A DNA stretch of 8,220 nucleotides from Hyphomonadaceae bacterium (GTDB lineage Bacteria > Pseudomonadota > Alphaproteobacteria > Caulobacterales > Hyphomonadaceae), in NCBI GenBank assembly GCA_030696545.1, contig JAUYSA010000095.1:1-8220 (forward strand), read 5' to 3'. Of this stretch, positions 1 to 7,211 are shown piece after piece. Positions within the stretch are counted from its first letter, which is position 1. Each line of letters begins with the position of its first letter. The notes beneath the pieces were generated by a model. It saw nothing but the letters and a program-made list of their open reading frames with translations. It was not told the DNA's origin and did not search any database. The position numbers and the translations under genes were made by a program.

Positions 1-1
1 C

Positions 2-928
2 GGAACGCTCGCTGCGCTCGAACAGCACGACGGCAAGCTCGACCTTCAAACGCGCGTCACCACAATCGTCCCCGAGTTCAAGCTCAAGCGCGCCGCCGAC
101 GCTGCGCGTGTCACGCTCGAAGACGTGCTCTCCCAGCGCACCGGCCTCCCGCCCTATGCCTATGACAACCTGCTGGAAGCCGGCACGGCGCCCAAAGCCA
201 TTCTCTCGGAATACGCTCGCGTGAAACAGACCTGCGCGCCCGGCGAATGCTTCACGTACCAGAACATCGCCTTCAACATGATCGCCGCCGCGATCGAGAA
301 GGCCTCCGGCCAATCCTACGCCGCCGAACTCCACGCCCGCATTCTCGGGCCACTCGACATGAAGACCGCATCGCTCGGCATGGCCCAGCTCAAGTCCACC
401 GGCAACTGGGCGCGTCCGCACAAGCGCGCTGGCCAGACATGGATCTCGACACCCGTAACCGACTGGTATTATCGCGTGCCCGCCGCCGGCGGCGTCAATG
501 CGTCGATCACCGACCTGTCGAAATGGCTGATCGCGCAGATCGGCTTGCGCCCGGACGTCCTCCCTGTCGCCGTCCTCAACGAAGCCCACCGCAAGCGCAT
601 CTCGACGCCGCCTGAAACCGCGCGCCAGCGCTCACTCAAAACACCCGTCACCGAAACCTCGTACGGACTTGGCTGGCGCAACTACCAGTATGCCGGCCGC
701 CCGGTCATCACCCATTCCGGCAGCGTTGAAGGCTATATCGCGCAGATCGCCTGGGTGCCCGAGACGAAATCCGGCATCGTCGTCCTCTCCAACACACGCG
801 GCGCCCGCGCCGCTCGCATCGTGCCCGCCTGGCTCGACTACGAACTCGGCCTGCAGAAGACCGACTGGTTCCGCATGGACGAGATCCAGGAGGCCGCAAC
901 CGCCGGGCCGCTCGCCAGTGGCCAGTAA
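2..928 (+). CDS. Serine hydrolase, beta-lactamase family (class C / esterase-like), 5'-partial
   Basis: This is the 3' part of a gene whose start lies before the window; the open frame enters at base 2 and gives 308 residues. The family covers class C beta-lactamases, D-alanyl-D-alanine carboxypeptidases and EstB-type esterases, which act through an acyl-serine intermediate. Visible family marks are a GKLDL stretch near residue 14, the SQRTGLP segment (the usual HTSGLP region), a Tyr-x-Asn motif (YQN, residues 86-88) and the C-terminal His-Ser-Gly motif (238-240). The nucleophile motif SxxK normally lies just upstream of GKLDL and is cut off, so catalytic competence and any signal peptide cannot be judged. 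The GTG at 125 is an internal valine codon, because the frame and the homology both continue upstream of it. The substrate cannot be told from sequence; a peptidase or esterase role is as likely as true beta-lactamase activity. Confidence 0.9.
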   Translation, partial: GTLAALEQHDGKLDLQTRVTTIVPEFKLKRAADAARVTLEDVLSQRTGLPPYAYDNLLEAGTAPKAILSEYARVKQTCAPGECFTYQNIAFNMIAAAIEKASGQSYAAELHARILGPLDMKTASLGMAQLKSTGNWARPHKRAGQTWISTPVTDWYYRVPAAGGVNASITDLSKWLIAQIGLRPDVLPVAVLNEAHRKRISTPPETARQRSLKTPVTETSYGLGWRNYQYAGRPVITHSGSVEGYIAQIAWVPETKSGIVVLSNTRGARAARIVPAWLDYELGLQKTDWFRMDEIQEAATAGPLASGQ

Positions 929-1175
929 AACGGCGCGCCCAGGCGATCCGCCAGCCCCTTGCCGCGATCGTCAGCTCCCTTCACTATGAAAGTGTGGGTC
1001 ATTGGGGGGGCGGAAAATTGCGCAAGACCATCGTTACAACTGCGCTTACCGCCGCACTATTTCGCGCCTTCAAGCATTTGGTTGAAGCAATCAGCGCAGT
1101 AGATATCCGCGAGAATCAACTGACGCGCGCCGCTGGCAGCACGCCTTGGGCCGCCCAGAACAGAAGGGGCGCGAA
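929..1175. other. Intergenic spacer with seven-G tract and no secure gene
   Basis: This stretch separates the serine hydrolase from the glycosyltransferase. It has no clear terminator hairpin. It contains a run of seven G at 1004-1010. An ATG at 986 opens a 38-codon frame (start MKVWVIGGAEN) that ends at 1102. A second frame reads from GTG 994 to the TGA at 1177-1179, which overlaps the glycosyltransferase GTG start. The two frames differ by one base at the G run. Neither product resembles a family I recognise and codon use is not clearly coding, so no gene is called here. Confidence 0.5.
1162..1169 (+). promoter_or_regulatory. Ribosome binding site fixing the GTG start of the glycosyltransferase
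   Basis: AGAAGGGG lies six bases before GTG 1176 and is a good match to the anti-Shine-Dalgarno sequence. It supports this start over the upstream in-frame TTG at 1146. Confidence 0.6.
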
Positions 1176-2081
1176 GTGACTCTGCCGACGCTGCAGCTGC
1201 AGGTTCTGACAACGCCTAATGCCACCGAAAGACATAACATCGTACGCGCCACGGTCGCGGCCTCTGGCGGGTTGCGGGGTGTCGACTGGAATTTCTTCCA
1301 TTCGATTTCGCACGAAGCCGCCGGGCTCGGGTATGACGACGGCGAAGCCTATAAGGCGCGCGGTCGAACGCTGTCGAAGGCAGAATTGAGCTGCTATGCT
1401 GGTCACTATCAGATCGCGCGAAACTTCATCGAGGCTGGCACGGCTGACTATCTGCTGGTCTGCGAGGATGACGTTTACATCGATCCATGGTTCGATATGC
1501 GAGCTGCAGCCCAGCTAATGCAGGCGGCAAAAATTGACTATCTGCGGCTATACGCGCGGGCCTTCACGCCAGCGAAGCTGATCCTCTATTGGGCCAGATA
1601 TCAGATCATACGTTTCAACTGGACGCCTGGCGGCACCCAAGCGTATTTGCTCAGTCGCAAAGGCGCGAAGCGCTTGGTCGATCACCTCAACAATGAGGTC
1701 CTGATCCGGCGGCCGATAGACGATGAGATGGACCGCTTCTGGCGCACAGGTAACGCAGTTTACGCCCTGCACCCTTGGCCGGTTCTAGAGTACAATGCTA
1801 GCTCCACCGTCCATGGAGCGGATCAGATTGCGGCGCGGCTCGCGGCCCAGAAGCAGCTTATAGCGCAGCTGCCACGCGAGGGCCTGCTGCAGAAGCTTAA
1901 AAATCGCGTTGCATCGTTACGTGAAAAACTGGCACGTGCGCGCGCGGAGCGATCTCTGCGCCAAACAGATACAGAAGTCGCCGCCGCTGCCTCCGCCTTT
2001 TTGGAAAATGGCAAGACCAGTGGTTTTCACGCTACCCCGAGCATTGCGCCCACTGCTGCAGATCGGCCTCTGCCCGCATGA
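1176..2081 (+). CDS. Glycosyltransferase family 25 protein (LPS/surface glycan type)
   Basis: The predicted protein has 301 residues and is a likely cytoplasmic glycosyltransferase that adds a sugar to lipopolysaccharide or another surface glycan. Family 25 features are a LSKAELSCYAGHY segment (the usual gEiGC..SH region), the acidic nucleotide-sugar/metal motif C-EDDV (residues 96-100), the GGTQAYLLSRKGAKRL segment near 153-166 and an RPIDDEMD segment near 179-186. The C-terminal part (about 230-285) is charged, Ala/Arg/Lys-rich and probably helical, beyond the usual domain. The GTG start at 1176 is chosen because AGAAGGGG (1162-1169) lies six bases upstream; a TTG at 1146 in the same frame has no such site. 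The gene uses ATA and CTA codons (each at least three times) that are rare in its neighbours, which hints at separate origin. No other glycan genes are nearby, so donor and acceptor are unknown. Confidence 0.82.
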   Translation: MTLPTLQLQVLTTPNATERHNIVRATVAASGGLRGVDWNFFHSISHEAAGLGYDDGEAYKARGRTLSKAELSCYAGHYQIARNFIEAGTADYLLVCEDDVYIDPWFDMRAAAQLMQAAKIDYLRLYARAFTPAKLILYWARYQIIRFNWTPGGTQAYLLSRKGAKRLVDHLNNEVLIRRPIDDEMDRFWRTGNAVYALHPWPVLEYNASSTVHGADQIAARLAAQKQLIAQLPREGLLQKLKNRVASLREKLARARAERSLRQTDTEVAAAASAFLENGKTSGFHATPSIAPTAADRPLPA

Positions 2082-2198
2082 AGCGGTAGAACGCCGCGCC
2101 ACGGGTAGGCGAAGAGTTTAGATCATCGTCAACTTTTGGCTCACCCATTGCCGCAAACGTCCGACATCTCCATGATGGCGCAAGGCTTGGAGAGACTG

Positions 2199-4187
2199 AT
2201 GCGCTATATTCTCGTGACCGCCGCGTTTGCTACAACGCTACTCGCCGCATGCCAGCCCGCCGTCGAAGAGGCGAAGGTCGCCCCGCATCAAAGCTATGAC
2301 GCAAAGGCATTCTTCGACACGACGGCCGTGTCGATGCCCTACGCTACCCCCTACGCCTTCTCGCTCGATGGCGCGAACCTGCTGGTGGCGACAGACAAGT
2401 CCGGCGTGTTCAACGCCAACGCCCTGCCCGTCACCGGCGGCGAGCCGACGCCCCTCACCCAGTCCACCACCAACGCAACCTTCGCGATCAGCTACTTCCC
2501 TACTGATGATCGCATCCTCGTCGCGTCCGATGGCGGCGGCAACGAGCTGAGCCACCTCTACGTCCGCGAAGCCGACGCCACGCTGAAAGACATCACGCCC
2601 GGCGACAAGCATACCGCCGACTTCCTCGGCTGGAGCGGCGACGGCAAGTCATTCTGGGTCGCCAGCAACGAACGCGACCCACAAATGTTCGACGTCTATA
2701 CCTACGACACGGCCACGTTCGCGCGGAAACTCGTCTTCCAGAACTCCGGCTTCTTCCCTTCCGCCATCTCACCCGATGGCAAATGGCTGGCCCTCTCCAA
2801 GCAGAACACGAGCGCCGACAGCGACGTCTATCTCGCGGACCTCACCAAGCCCGCCACCCAGACGCCTGTGCTCATCACGCCGAACGACGCCACGATCGCC
2901 TATGGCGTCTATGAGTTCACGCCCGACTCCAAATCGCTGATCTACGCCACCGACGAGTTCGGCGAGTTCATGCAAGCCTGGACCCACGACCTCGCCACCG
3001 GCCAGAAAGCCGAACTGCTCAAGGCCGACTGGGACGTGATGTTCGTCACCTATTCGCCATCAGGCAAGTATCGCGTCGACGCCATCAATGCCGACGCCTC
3101 GACCAAGATCACCATCCTCGACCAGACCGCCGGCAAGCCGCTCGCGCTCACGGGTGTGCCGGACGGCGACATCAATTCGGTGCGCTTCAACCGCAGCGAG
3201 ACGCACATCGCCTTCACCGTCTCGTCCGACACCTCGCCCGCCGATGTGTTCGTGGCTGACCTGTCGACCGGCGCCGCAACGCGCATGACGACAAACCTCA
3301 ACCCTGCCATCGACGAACAGATGCTCGTCCAGACGGAAGTGGTCCGCTACAAGAGCTTCGACGGCCTCGACATCCCCGCCATTCTGTTCAAACCGAAAGG
3401 AGCCAGCGCCGAGACGCCCGTTCCAGCCGTGGTCGATGTCCATGGCGGCCCGGGCGGCCAGAACCGCAAGGGCTACACGGCGATGTACCAGCACCTCGCC
3501 AACCAGGGTTATGCGGTCCTGCGTGTGAACAACCGCGGCTCGTCGGGCTACGGCAAGACCTTCTTCCACATGGACGACAAGAAGCATGGCGAGGTCGATC
3601 TCGACGACGTCGTCCACGGCAAGAAATACCTGCAATCGCTCGACTGGGTGCAGAAGGACAAGATCGCCATCATGGGCGGCTCCTACGGCGGCTACATGGT
3701 CGCCGCCGCCCTTGCCTTCCGCCCGGAAGAGTTCAACGCCGGCATCGACATTTTCGGCGTCACCAACTGGACACGCACACTCCAGCAGATCCCCGCCTGG
3801 TGGGGTGCGCAGAAAACCGCGCTCTATGACGAGATGGGCGACCCGGCCACCGACGCCGAACGCCACACGCGTATCTCGCCCCTGTTCCACGCCGACAAGA
3901 TCACCAAGCCTTTGCTCGTCATCCAGGGCAAGAATGATCCGCGCGTGCTGCAGGTCGAAAGTGACGAACTCGTCGCTGCGGTGAAGAAGAACAACGTCCC
4001 CGTCGAATACATCATCTTCCCCGACGAGGGTCACGGCTTCCTGCGCAAGGAAAACCGCATCACGGCGTCCAACGCGTATGTCACCTTCCTCAATCAGTAC
4101 CTGAAAGGCGTCACGCCTCCGGCGGGCGCGTATGCGTCACCTGCAGATCCGGCTGCGCCTGTGGCTCCCGCTGCTCCGGCACCGTAG
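2199..4187 (+). CDS. S9 family peptidase (prolyl oligopeptidase type), lipoprotein
   Basis: The predicted protein has 662 residues and is an envelope-anchored serine peptidase of the prolyl oligopeptidase / dipeptidyl aminopeptidase group, which cleaves short peptides. A lipoprotein signal occupies residues 1-18, with lipobox L-A-A-C and Cys18 as the lipidation site. The residue after Cys is Gln, not Asp, so outer-membrane sorting is likely. Residues about 35-375 have the repeated strand pattern of the N-terminal beta-propeller. The alpha/beta-hydrolase domain follows (about 385-640), with oxyanion-region HGGPGG from 415, nucleophile in GGSYGGYM (Ser495), Asp580 in NDPRV and His612 in DEGHGF, so the catalytic triad is complete. 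The last 25 or so residues are a Pro/Ala-rich tail. The ATG at 2199 is chosen because GGAGAG sits four bases upstream and the signal peptide starts there; longer in-frame starts (2136 TTG, 2172 ATG) would put extra residues before the signal. Confidence 0.93.
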   Translation: MRYILVTAAFATTLLAACQPAVEEAKVAPHQSYDAKAFFDTTAVSMPYATPYAFSLDGANLLVATDKSGVFNANALPVTGGEPTPLTQSTTNATFAISYFPTDDRILVASDGGGNELSHLYVREADATLKDITPGDKHTADFLGWSGDGKSFWVASNERDPQMFDVYTYDTATFARKLVFQNSGFFPSAISPDGKWLALSKQNTSADSDVYLADLTKPATQTPVLITPNDATIAYGVYEFTPDSKSLIYATDEFGEFMQAWTHDLATGQKAELLKADWDVMFVTYSPSGKYRVDAINADASTKITILDQTAGKPLALTGVPDGDINSVRFNRSETHIAFTVSSDTSPADVFVADLSTGAATRMTTNLNPAIDEQMLVQTEVVRYKSFDGLDIPAILFKPKGASAETPVPAVVDVHGGPGGQNRKGYTAMYQHLANQGYAVLRVNNRGSSGYGKTFFHMDDKKHGEVDLDDVVHGKKYLQSLDWVQKDKIAIMGGSYGGYMVAAALAFRPEEFNAGIDIFGVTNWTRTLQQIPAWWGAQKTALYDEMGDPATDAERHTRISPLFHADKITKPLLVIQGKNDPRVLQVESDELVAAVKKNNVPVEYIIFPDEGHGFLRKENRITASNAYVTFLNQYLKGVTPPAGAYASPADPAAPVAPAAPAP

Positions 4188-4200
4188 ATTCTAAGTTAGT

Positions 4201-4302
4201 TCGTCATTCCGGACGCGCGCAAAGCGCGTGAGCCGGAACCCAGGGGCCGCACGCGCCGCCCTTGGGTTCCCGCTCTCCGCTACGCTTCGGCGGGAATGAC
4301 GA
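4201..4302. repeat. REP-like imperfect palindrome, unit 1
   Basis: Outer arms TCGTCATTCC (4201-4210) and GGAATGACGA (4293-4302) are perfect inverted repeats. A second, inner stem pairs 4235-4247 with 4258-4270 (GGAACCCAGGGGC with GCCCTTGGGTTCC, one G-T pair). Smaller local hairpins occur in each half: ACGCGC 4213-4218 with GCGCGT 4224-4229, and TTCCCGC 4267-4273 with GCGGGAA 4290-4296. The architecture is that of a dispersed extragenic palindrome, and it lies between convergent genes. It could end transcription from the S9 gene; there is no long T tract. Confidence 0.8.
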
Positions 4303-4355
4303 TCTAGGTATCAATCGCGTATTTTCACGCGGCGCTTAAACGCAAGCTCATCGTT

Positions 4356-4441
4356 CCGCTCATCCCGGCGAAAGCCGGGACCCAGAGCCACGCATATCAG
4401 AACAAGCCGCTTCTGATCCCGGCTTTCGCCGGGACGAGCGG
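4356..4441. repeat. REP-like palindrome, unit 2 (CCCGGCGAAAGCCGGG type)
   Basis: Arms 4356-4380 and 4417-4441 are inverted repeats of 25 bases with a single mismatch (4362/4435). Each arm is itself a hairpin: CCCGGC, GAAA loop, GCCGGG at 4364-4379, and CCCGGC, TTTC, GCCGGG at 4418-4433. The middle has a further seven-base stem, ATCAGAA (4396-4402) with TTCTGAT (4411-4417). From general knowledge, this core is common as a dispersed intergenic repeat in alphaproteobacteria. It sits immediately downstream of the TerB-like gene end and may act as a bidirectional terminator. Confidence 0.85.
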
Positions 4442-4451
4442 ATGATAGGGC

Positions 4452-4907
4452 CTAACCCGGAATACTCCCCCCACCCTGAACCTTCTGCCGCGCCAGCGCC
4501 GAATCCATCGGCGACAACCCCAGCCGGTCCACGATCTGCCGCATCAGCGTGTCCTCGTGCGGATCGCGCTCGCCATCCGACAACACGATGCCCCACAAAT
4601 CCTCGATGATCGCGATGCGATCCTCGATCGGAATCGCCGTGCGGATCGCCTTGGTGAACTGGTAGATGTCGATGGATTCGCCTTCGGCTTCTTCGCCCTG
4701 CTCGCGCAGCCCGCGCGCAAGCTCCGCGGTAAGTCCGAACCGCTTGCCCAGCACGCGGTCGATGATCGCCGCCTCATGATCGTCGTACTTGTCGTCCGCC
4801 CGCGCCGCCATAACCAGCACGGAGGCGATCGCCAGCCGCGCATCCTCGGGCTGCAGCTCCGCATGTCCGGTCGACATCAGAAGGCGGCGAAGAAAACCAG
4901 GGACCAT
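4452..4907 (-). CDS. TerB-like (tellurite resistance TerB / COG4103-type) protein
   Basis: The predicted protein has 151 residues, is all-helical and likely cytoplasmic. The characteristic TerB-like pattern is present twice: ASVLVMAARADDKYDDHE near residues 27-44 and WGIVLSDGERDPHEDTLMRQI near 105-125, each a helix followed by an acidic loop (A-D-D-x-x-D-D-H-E; S-D-G-E-x-D-P-H-E). Proteins of this family are stress-linked and may bind metal; the exact role is unknown, and the tellurite name does not prove tellurite resistance. The ATG at 4907 is preferred over the upstream ATG at 4925 because AAGGAG lies seven bases before it, while the upstream ATG lies inside the end of the preceding gene. 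It is the second gene of an operon with the DUF3144 gene, separated by four bases. Confidence 0.82.
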   Translation of the reverse strand: MVPGFLRRLLMSTGHAELQPEDARLAIASVLVMAARADDKYDDHEAAIIDRVLGKRFGLTAELARGLREQGEEAEGESIDIYQFTKAIRTAIPIEDRIAIIEDLWGIVLSDGERDPHEDTLMRQIVDRLGLSPMDSALARQKVQGGGSIPG

Positions 4908-4911
4908 GGAA

Positions 4912-5202
4912 TTACTCCTTGGCATTCATATAGGCATCGAAATTCCGGATGTAGGCGTCGAGATTGCCTTCGAACATCTGCCTGAAACCGGCGACGAAAT
5001 ACTCCACCGTCTCATCCCGCTTCGCCGCCATCGCCTCGCCCGACTTGAAACCGCGCGCCGACAGAAAAGCGCTGAACCGCGCCGAGGCGAACATCATCGA
5101 GGCGTTAACCGCCTCGTGGGACGCCTCCCCGGTCTCCTCATTAGCCAGGTGGATATGCGCATCAGCGCGCTTGTAGAACGCATCGTCGAACGGTTCGGCC
5201 AT
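4912..5202 (-). CDS. DUF3144 domain-containing protein
   Basis: The predicted protein has 96 residues, is soluble and has no signal peptide or membrane segment. It matches the DUF3144 pattern: an N-terminal F-Y-K-R-A-D-A-H-I-x-L-A-N-E segment (about residues 9-22), a central MMFASARFSAF helix and a C-terminal TVEYFVAGFRQMFEGNLDAYI segment, all of which cover nearly the whole protein. The family has no established function. The ATG at 5202 is preceded by AGGAG twelve bases upstream, a rather long spacing. Its last codons (AAG GAG TAA) supply the Shine-Dalgarno sequence of the following TerB-like gene, so the two are probably translationally coupled. Confidence 0.85.
   Translation of the reverse strand: MAEPFDDAFYKRADAHIHLANEETGEASHEAVNASMMFASARFSAFLSARGFKSGEAMAAKRDETVEYFVAGFRQMFEGNLDAYIRNFDAYMNAKE
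4915..4920 (-). promoter_or_regulatory. Ribosome binding site of the TerB-like gene, embedded in the upstream coding end
   Basis: On the minus strand AAGGAG forms the final two sense codons of the DUF3144 gene, is followed by its TAA stop, and lies seven bases before the ATG at 4907. This decides the TerB-like start and indicates coupled translation. Confidence 0.7.
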
Positions 5203-5454
5203 GGGGTCGTGTCTCTCCTGAACTCCCCCAAAGTTATCGCGCTGGCCGAAAAAACCACTCGAAATCCACCGCTGAGCACGAATGTTTCATCTGCGCCCCG
5301 GCCGAACGCGCCAAATCGACGCTTTTTGCCCCGGAAGGCCTCAGGGAAACTTGATTCCCGCGCGCGTGCTGCCTAACAGGTAGCGCGGTTCGCAGGCGCG
5401 CCATTGGGGGGCGCCGCGAGCATATTTCTGACCGTCCAGCCGGAGACCCCACCG
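5203..5454. other. Divergent intergenic region between the DUF3144 operon and etfBA
   Basis: This 252-base gap must hold the promoters for both directions. On the plus strand TTGATT (5351-5356), a 17-base spacer and TAACAG (5374-5379) form a weak sigma70-like candidate for etfBA. On the minus strand GATAAC (complement of 5233-5238) is a possible -10 element for the DUF3144 operon, without a convincing -35. Apparent minus-strand reading frames here are shadows. I see no clear operator dyad. Confidence 0.4.
5351..5379 (+). promoter_or_regulatory. Candidate sigma70-type promoter for etfBA
   Basis: TTGATT and TAACAG are separated by 17 bases and lie about 75 bases before the etfB start. The -35 match is fair and the -10 match is poor, so this is a weak prediction by inspection only. 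Confidence 0.25.
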
Positions 5455-6201
5455 ATGAAGGTGCTTGTGCCCGTCAAACGGGTTATCGACCCGAACGTCC
5501 GCCCGCGCGTAAAAGCCGATGGTACGGGCGTTGACCTCGCCAACATCAAAATGGCGATGAACCCGTTCTGCGAGATCGCTGTCGAAGAGGCCGTCCGCAT
5601 GAAGGAAAAGGGCGTCGTCACCGAGATCGTTCTGGTTTCGGTCGGCCCGGCGCAAGCCCAGGAAACCATCCGCATCGGTCTCGCCATGGGCGGCGACCGC
5701 GGCATCCTGGTCCAGACCGATGTGGCCGTTGAGCCCCTCGCCGTCGCGAAAATCCTCGCCAAGATCGTCGAAGCCGAACAACCCGGCCTCGTCATCACCG
5801 GCAAGCAGGCGATCGACGACGACGCGAACCAGACCGGCCAGATGCTCGCCGCCCTGCTCGACTGGCCGCAAGGCGCGTTCGCCTCGGCCGTCGCCATGGA
5901 TGGCGACAAGCTGAAAGTCACCCGCGAAGTCGACGGCGGCCTGCAAACCGTCTCGCTCTCGATCCCGGCCGTGGTCACAACCGACCTCCGCCTCAACGAG
6001 CCCCGCTTCGCTTCGCTGCCGAACATCATGAAGGCGAAGAAGAAGGTGATCGACACCAAGACGCCCGCCGACTACGGCGTCGATGTCACCCCGCGCCTCA
6101 CCGTCGTGAAGGTCGCCGAGCCCAAGAAACGCGAAGCCGGCGAGAAAGTCGCCGATGTCGACGCGCTTATCGCCAAACTCAAATCCGTGGGAGCGATCTG
6201 A
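5455..6201 (+). CDS. etfB: Electron transfer flavoprotein subunit beta
   Basis: The predicted protein has 248 residues, the usual length of EtfB. With EtfA it forms the soluble cytoplasmic heterodimer that binds FAD and AMP and carries electrons from acyl-CoA and related dehydrogenases to ETF:quinone oxidoreductase in the membrane. The N-terminus [14 protein letters not shown] is typical, as is the [11 protein letters not shown] segment near residues 38-48. The EtfB signature spans residues 155-175 (V-x-R-x-x-D-G-G-x-Q-x-V-x4-P-x-V-V-T). The ATG at 5455 is chosen because it begins the conserved N-terminus and has GGAG nine bases upstream; the in-frame extension to 5404 is not conserved-looking. 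etfA follows after two bases, so the pair is co-transcribed. Confidence 0.97.
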   Translation: MKVLVPVKRVIDPNVRPRVKADGTGVDLANIKMAMNPFCEIAVEEAVRMKEKGVVTEIVLVSVGPAQAQETIRIGLAMGGDRGILVQTDVAVEPLAVAKILAKIVEAEQPGLVITGKQAIDDDANQTGQMLAALLDWPQGAFASAVAMDGDKLKVTREVDGGLQTVSLSIPAVVTTDLRLNEPRFASLPNIMKAKKKVIDTKTPADYGVDVTPRLTVVKVAEPKKREAGEKVADVDALIAKLKSVGAI

Positions 6202-6203
6202 TC

Positions 6204-7133
6204 ATGGCCGTCCTCGTTCTCGCTGAACACAGCAACTCCGCCCTCAACGACGTCACCGCGAAAACGGTCGTCGCAGCACAGGCCTTCGGTGGCGACATCG
6301 ACGTTCTCGTCGCCGGACACAATGCGAAAGCAGCCGCCGACGCCGCCGCGAAAATCCCCGGCGTCCGCAAAGTGCTCCACGCCGAAGGCGAAGCCTTCAG
6401 CCACAGCCTCGCGGAAGCGGTCGAAGCCCTCGTCGTCCCGCTGATGTCTGGCTACGACGCCTTCTTCGCCCCCGCCACCACCACGGGCAAGAACGTCACC
6501 CCGCGGATCGCCGCCAAGCTCGACGTCATGCAGATCTCGGAAATCACCAAGGTCATCGACGCCTCGACCTTCGAGCGTCCGATCTACGCCGGCAACGCGA
6601 TCCTCACGGTCAAATCGACCGACGCGAAGAAAGTCGTCACTGTCCGCGGCACCGCCTTCCAGGCCGCTGCTGGCGCAGGCTCAGCTTCGGTTGAATCGGT
6701 TGCTGCACCGGCCGGTCCTTTCAAGGCCACCTTCGTCTCCGAAGAACTGCAGAAGTCGGATCGCCCCGAACTGGCTTCGGCCAAGCGCGTCGTCACCGGC
6801 GGCCGCGCCCTCGCCTCCGCTGAACAGTTCAACCAGTACATCATGCCCCTCGCCGACAAGCTCGGCGCAGGCGTCGGCGCCTCGCGCGCCGCTGTGGATG
6901 CCGGCTACGCGCCGAACGATTACCAAGTCGGCCAGACCGGCAAGGTCGTCGCTCCGGAACTCTACGTCGCCGTCGGCATCTCCGGCGCCATCCAGCACCT
7001 CGCCGGCATGAAGGACTCGAAGATCATCGTCGCCATCAACAAGGACGAAGAAGCCCCGATCTTCCAGATCGCGGACTACGGCCTCGTCGGCGACCTCTTC
7101 AAGATCGTCCCCGAGCTGACCTCAAAGCTCTAG
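6204..7133 (+). CDS. etfA: Electron transfer flavoprotein subunit alpha
   Basis: The predicted protein has 309 residues, full length for EtfA. It is the partner of the adjacent EtfB and supplies most of the FAD-binding site. The N-terminal domain (about 1-185) starts [11 protein letters not shown] and includes the [18 protein letters not shown] segment near residues 92-109. The C-terminal FAD domain begins near 193 with the RVVTGGRAL segment. The EtfA signature spans residues 253-279 (L-Y-V-A-x-G-I-S-G-x-I-Q-H-x2-G through I-x-A-I-N) and is complete. The start lies two bases after the etfB stop, with GGGAG inside the end of etfB serving as ribosome binding site. A strong terminator follows, so etfBA forms a two-gene unit. 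Confidence 0.97.
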   Translation: MAVLVLAEHSNSALNDVTAKTVVAAQAFGGDIDVLVAGHNAKAAADAAAKIPGVRKVLHAEGEAFSHSLAEAVEALVVPLMSGYDAFFAPATTTGKNVTPRIAAKLDVMQISEITKVIDASTFERPIYAGNAILTVKSTDAKKVVTVRGTAFQAAAGAGSASVESVAAPAGPFKATFVSEELQKSDRPELASAKRVVTGGRALASAEQFNQYIMPLADKLGAGVGASRAAVDAGYAPNDYQVGQTGKVVAPELYVAVGISGAIQHLAGMKDSKIIVAINKDEEAPIFQIADYGLVGDLFKIVPELTSKL

Positions 7134-7155
7134 GCTTTCTGAAAATCGAACCACG

Positions 7156-7185
7156 AAAGGCCCGCCCTCACCGGCGGGCCTTTTT
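7156..7185 (+). terminator. Intrinsic terminator after etfA
   Basis: A perfect 11-base stem, AAAGGCCCGCC (7156-7166) with GGCGGGCCTTT (7173-7183), closes a six-base loop and ends in five T (7181-7185). It lies 22 bases after the etfA stop and is a textbook rho-independent terminator. Confidence 0.93.
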
Positions 7186-7211
7186 GCATTCCCCTCACGT
7201 GAAATGGACTC

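Noticed and set aside
1146..1175. Upstream TTG start for the glycosyltransferase
   Set aside because: It has no ribosome binding site, whereas GTG 1176 has AGAAGGGG at six bases.
2136..2198. Longer N-terminus for the S9 peptidase from TTG 2136
   Set aside because: The lipoprotein signal starts at ATG 2199, which has its own ribosome binding site; the extension would bury the signal.
3060..4034. Long minus-strand open frame (324 codons) opposite the S9 peptidase gene
   Set aside because: It is fully antisense to a gene with an intact catalytic triad, and its composition (V, G, D, R, H-rich) is typical of the reverse frame of high-GC coding DNA.
4201..4441. CRISPR array
   Set aside because: The repeats are inverted palindromes, not direct repeats with regular spacers.
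4908..4925. Longer TerB-like start at ATG 4925
   Set aside because: It would begin inside the end of the DUF3144 gene, and the AAGGAG site is placed for ATG 4907 instead.
5341..6059. Overlapping minus-strand open frames opposite etfB
   Set aside because: They are antisense to a confidently identified EtfB and show no family resemblance.
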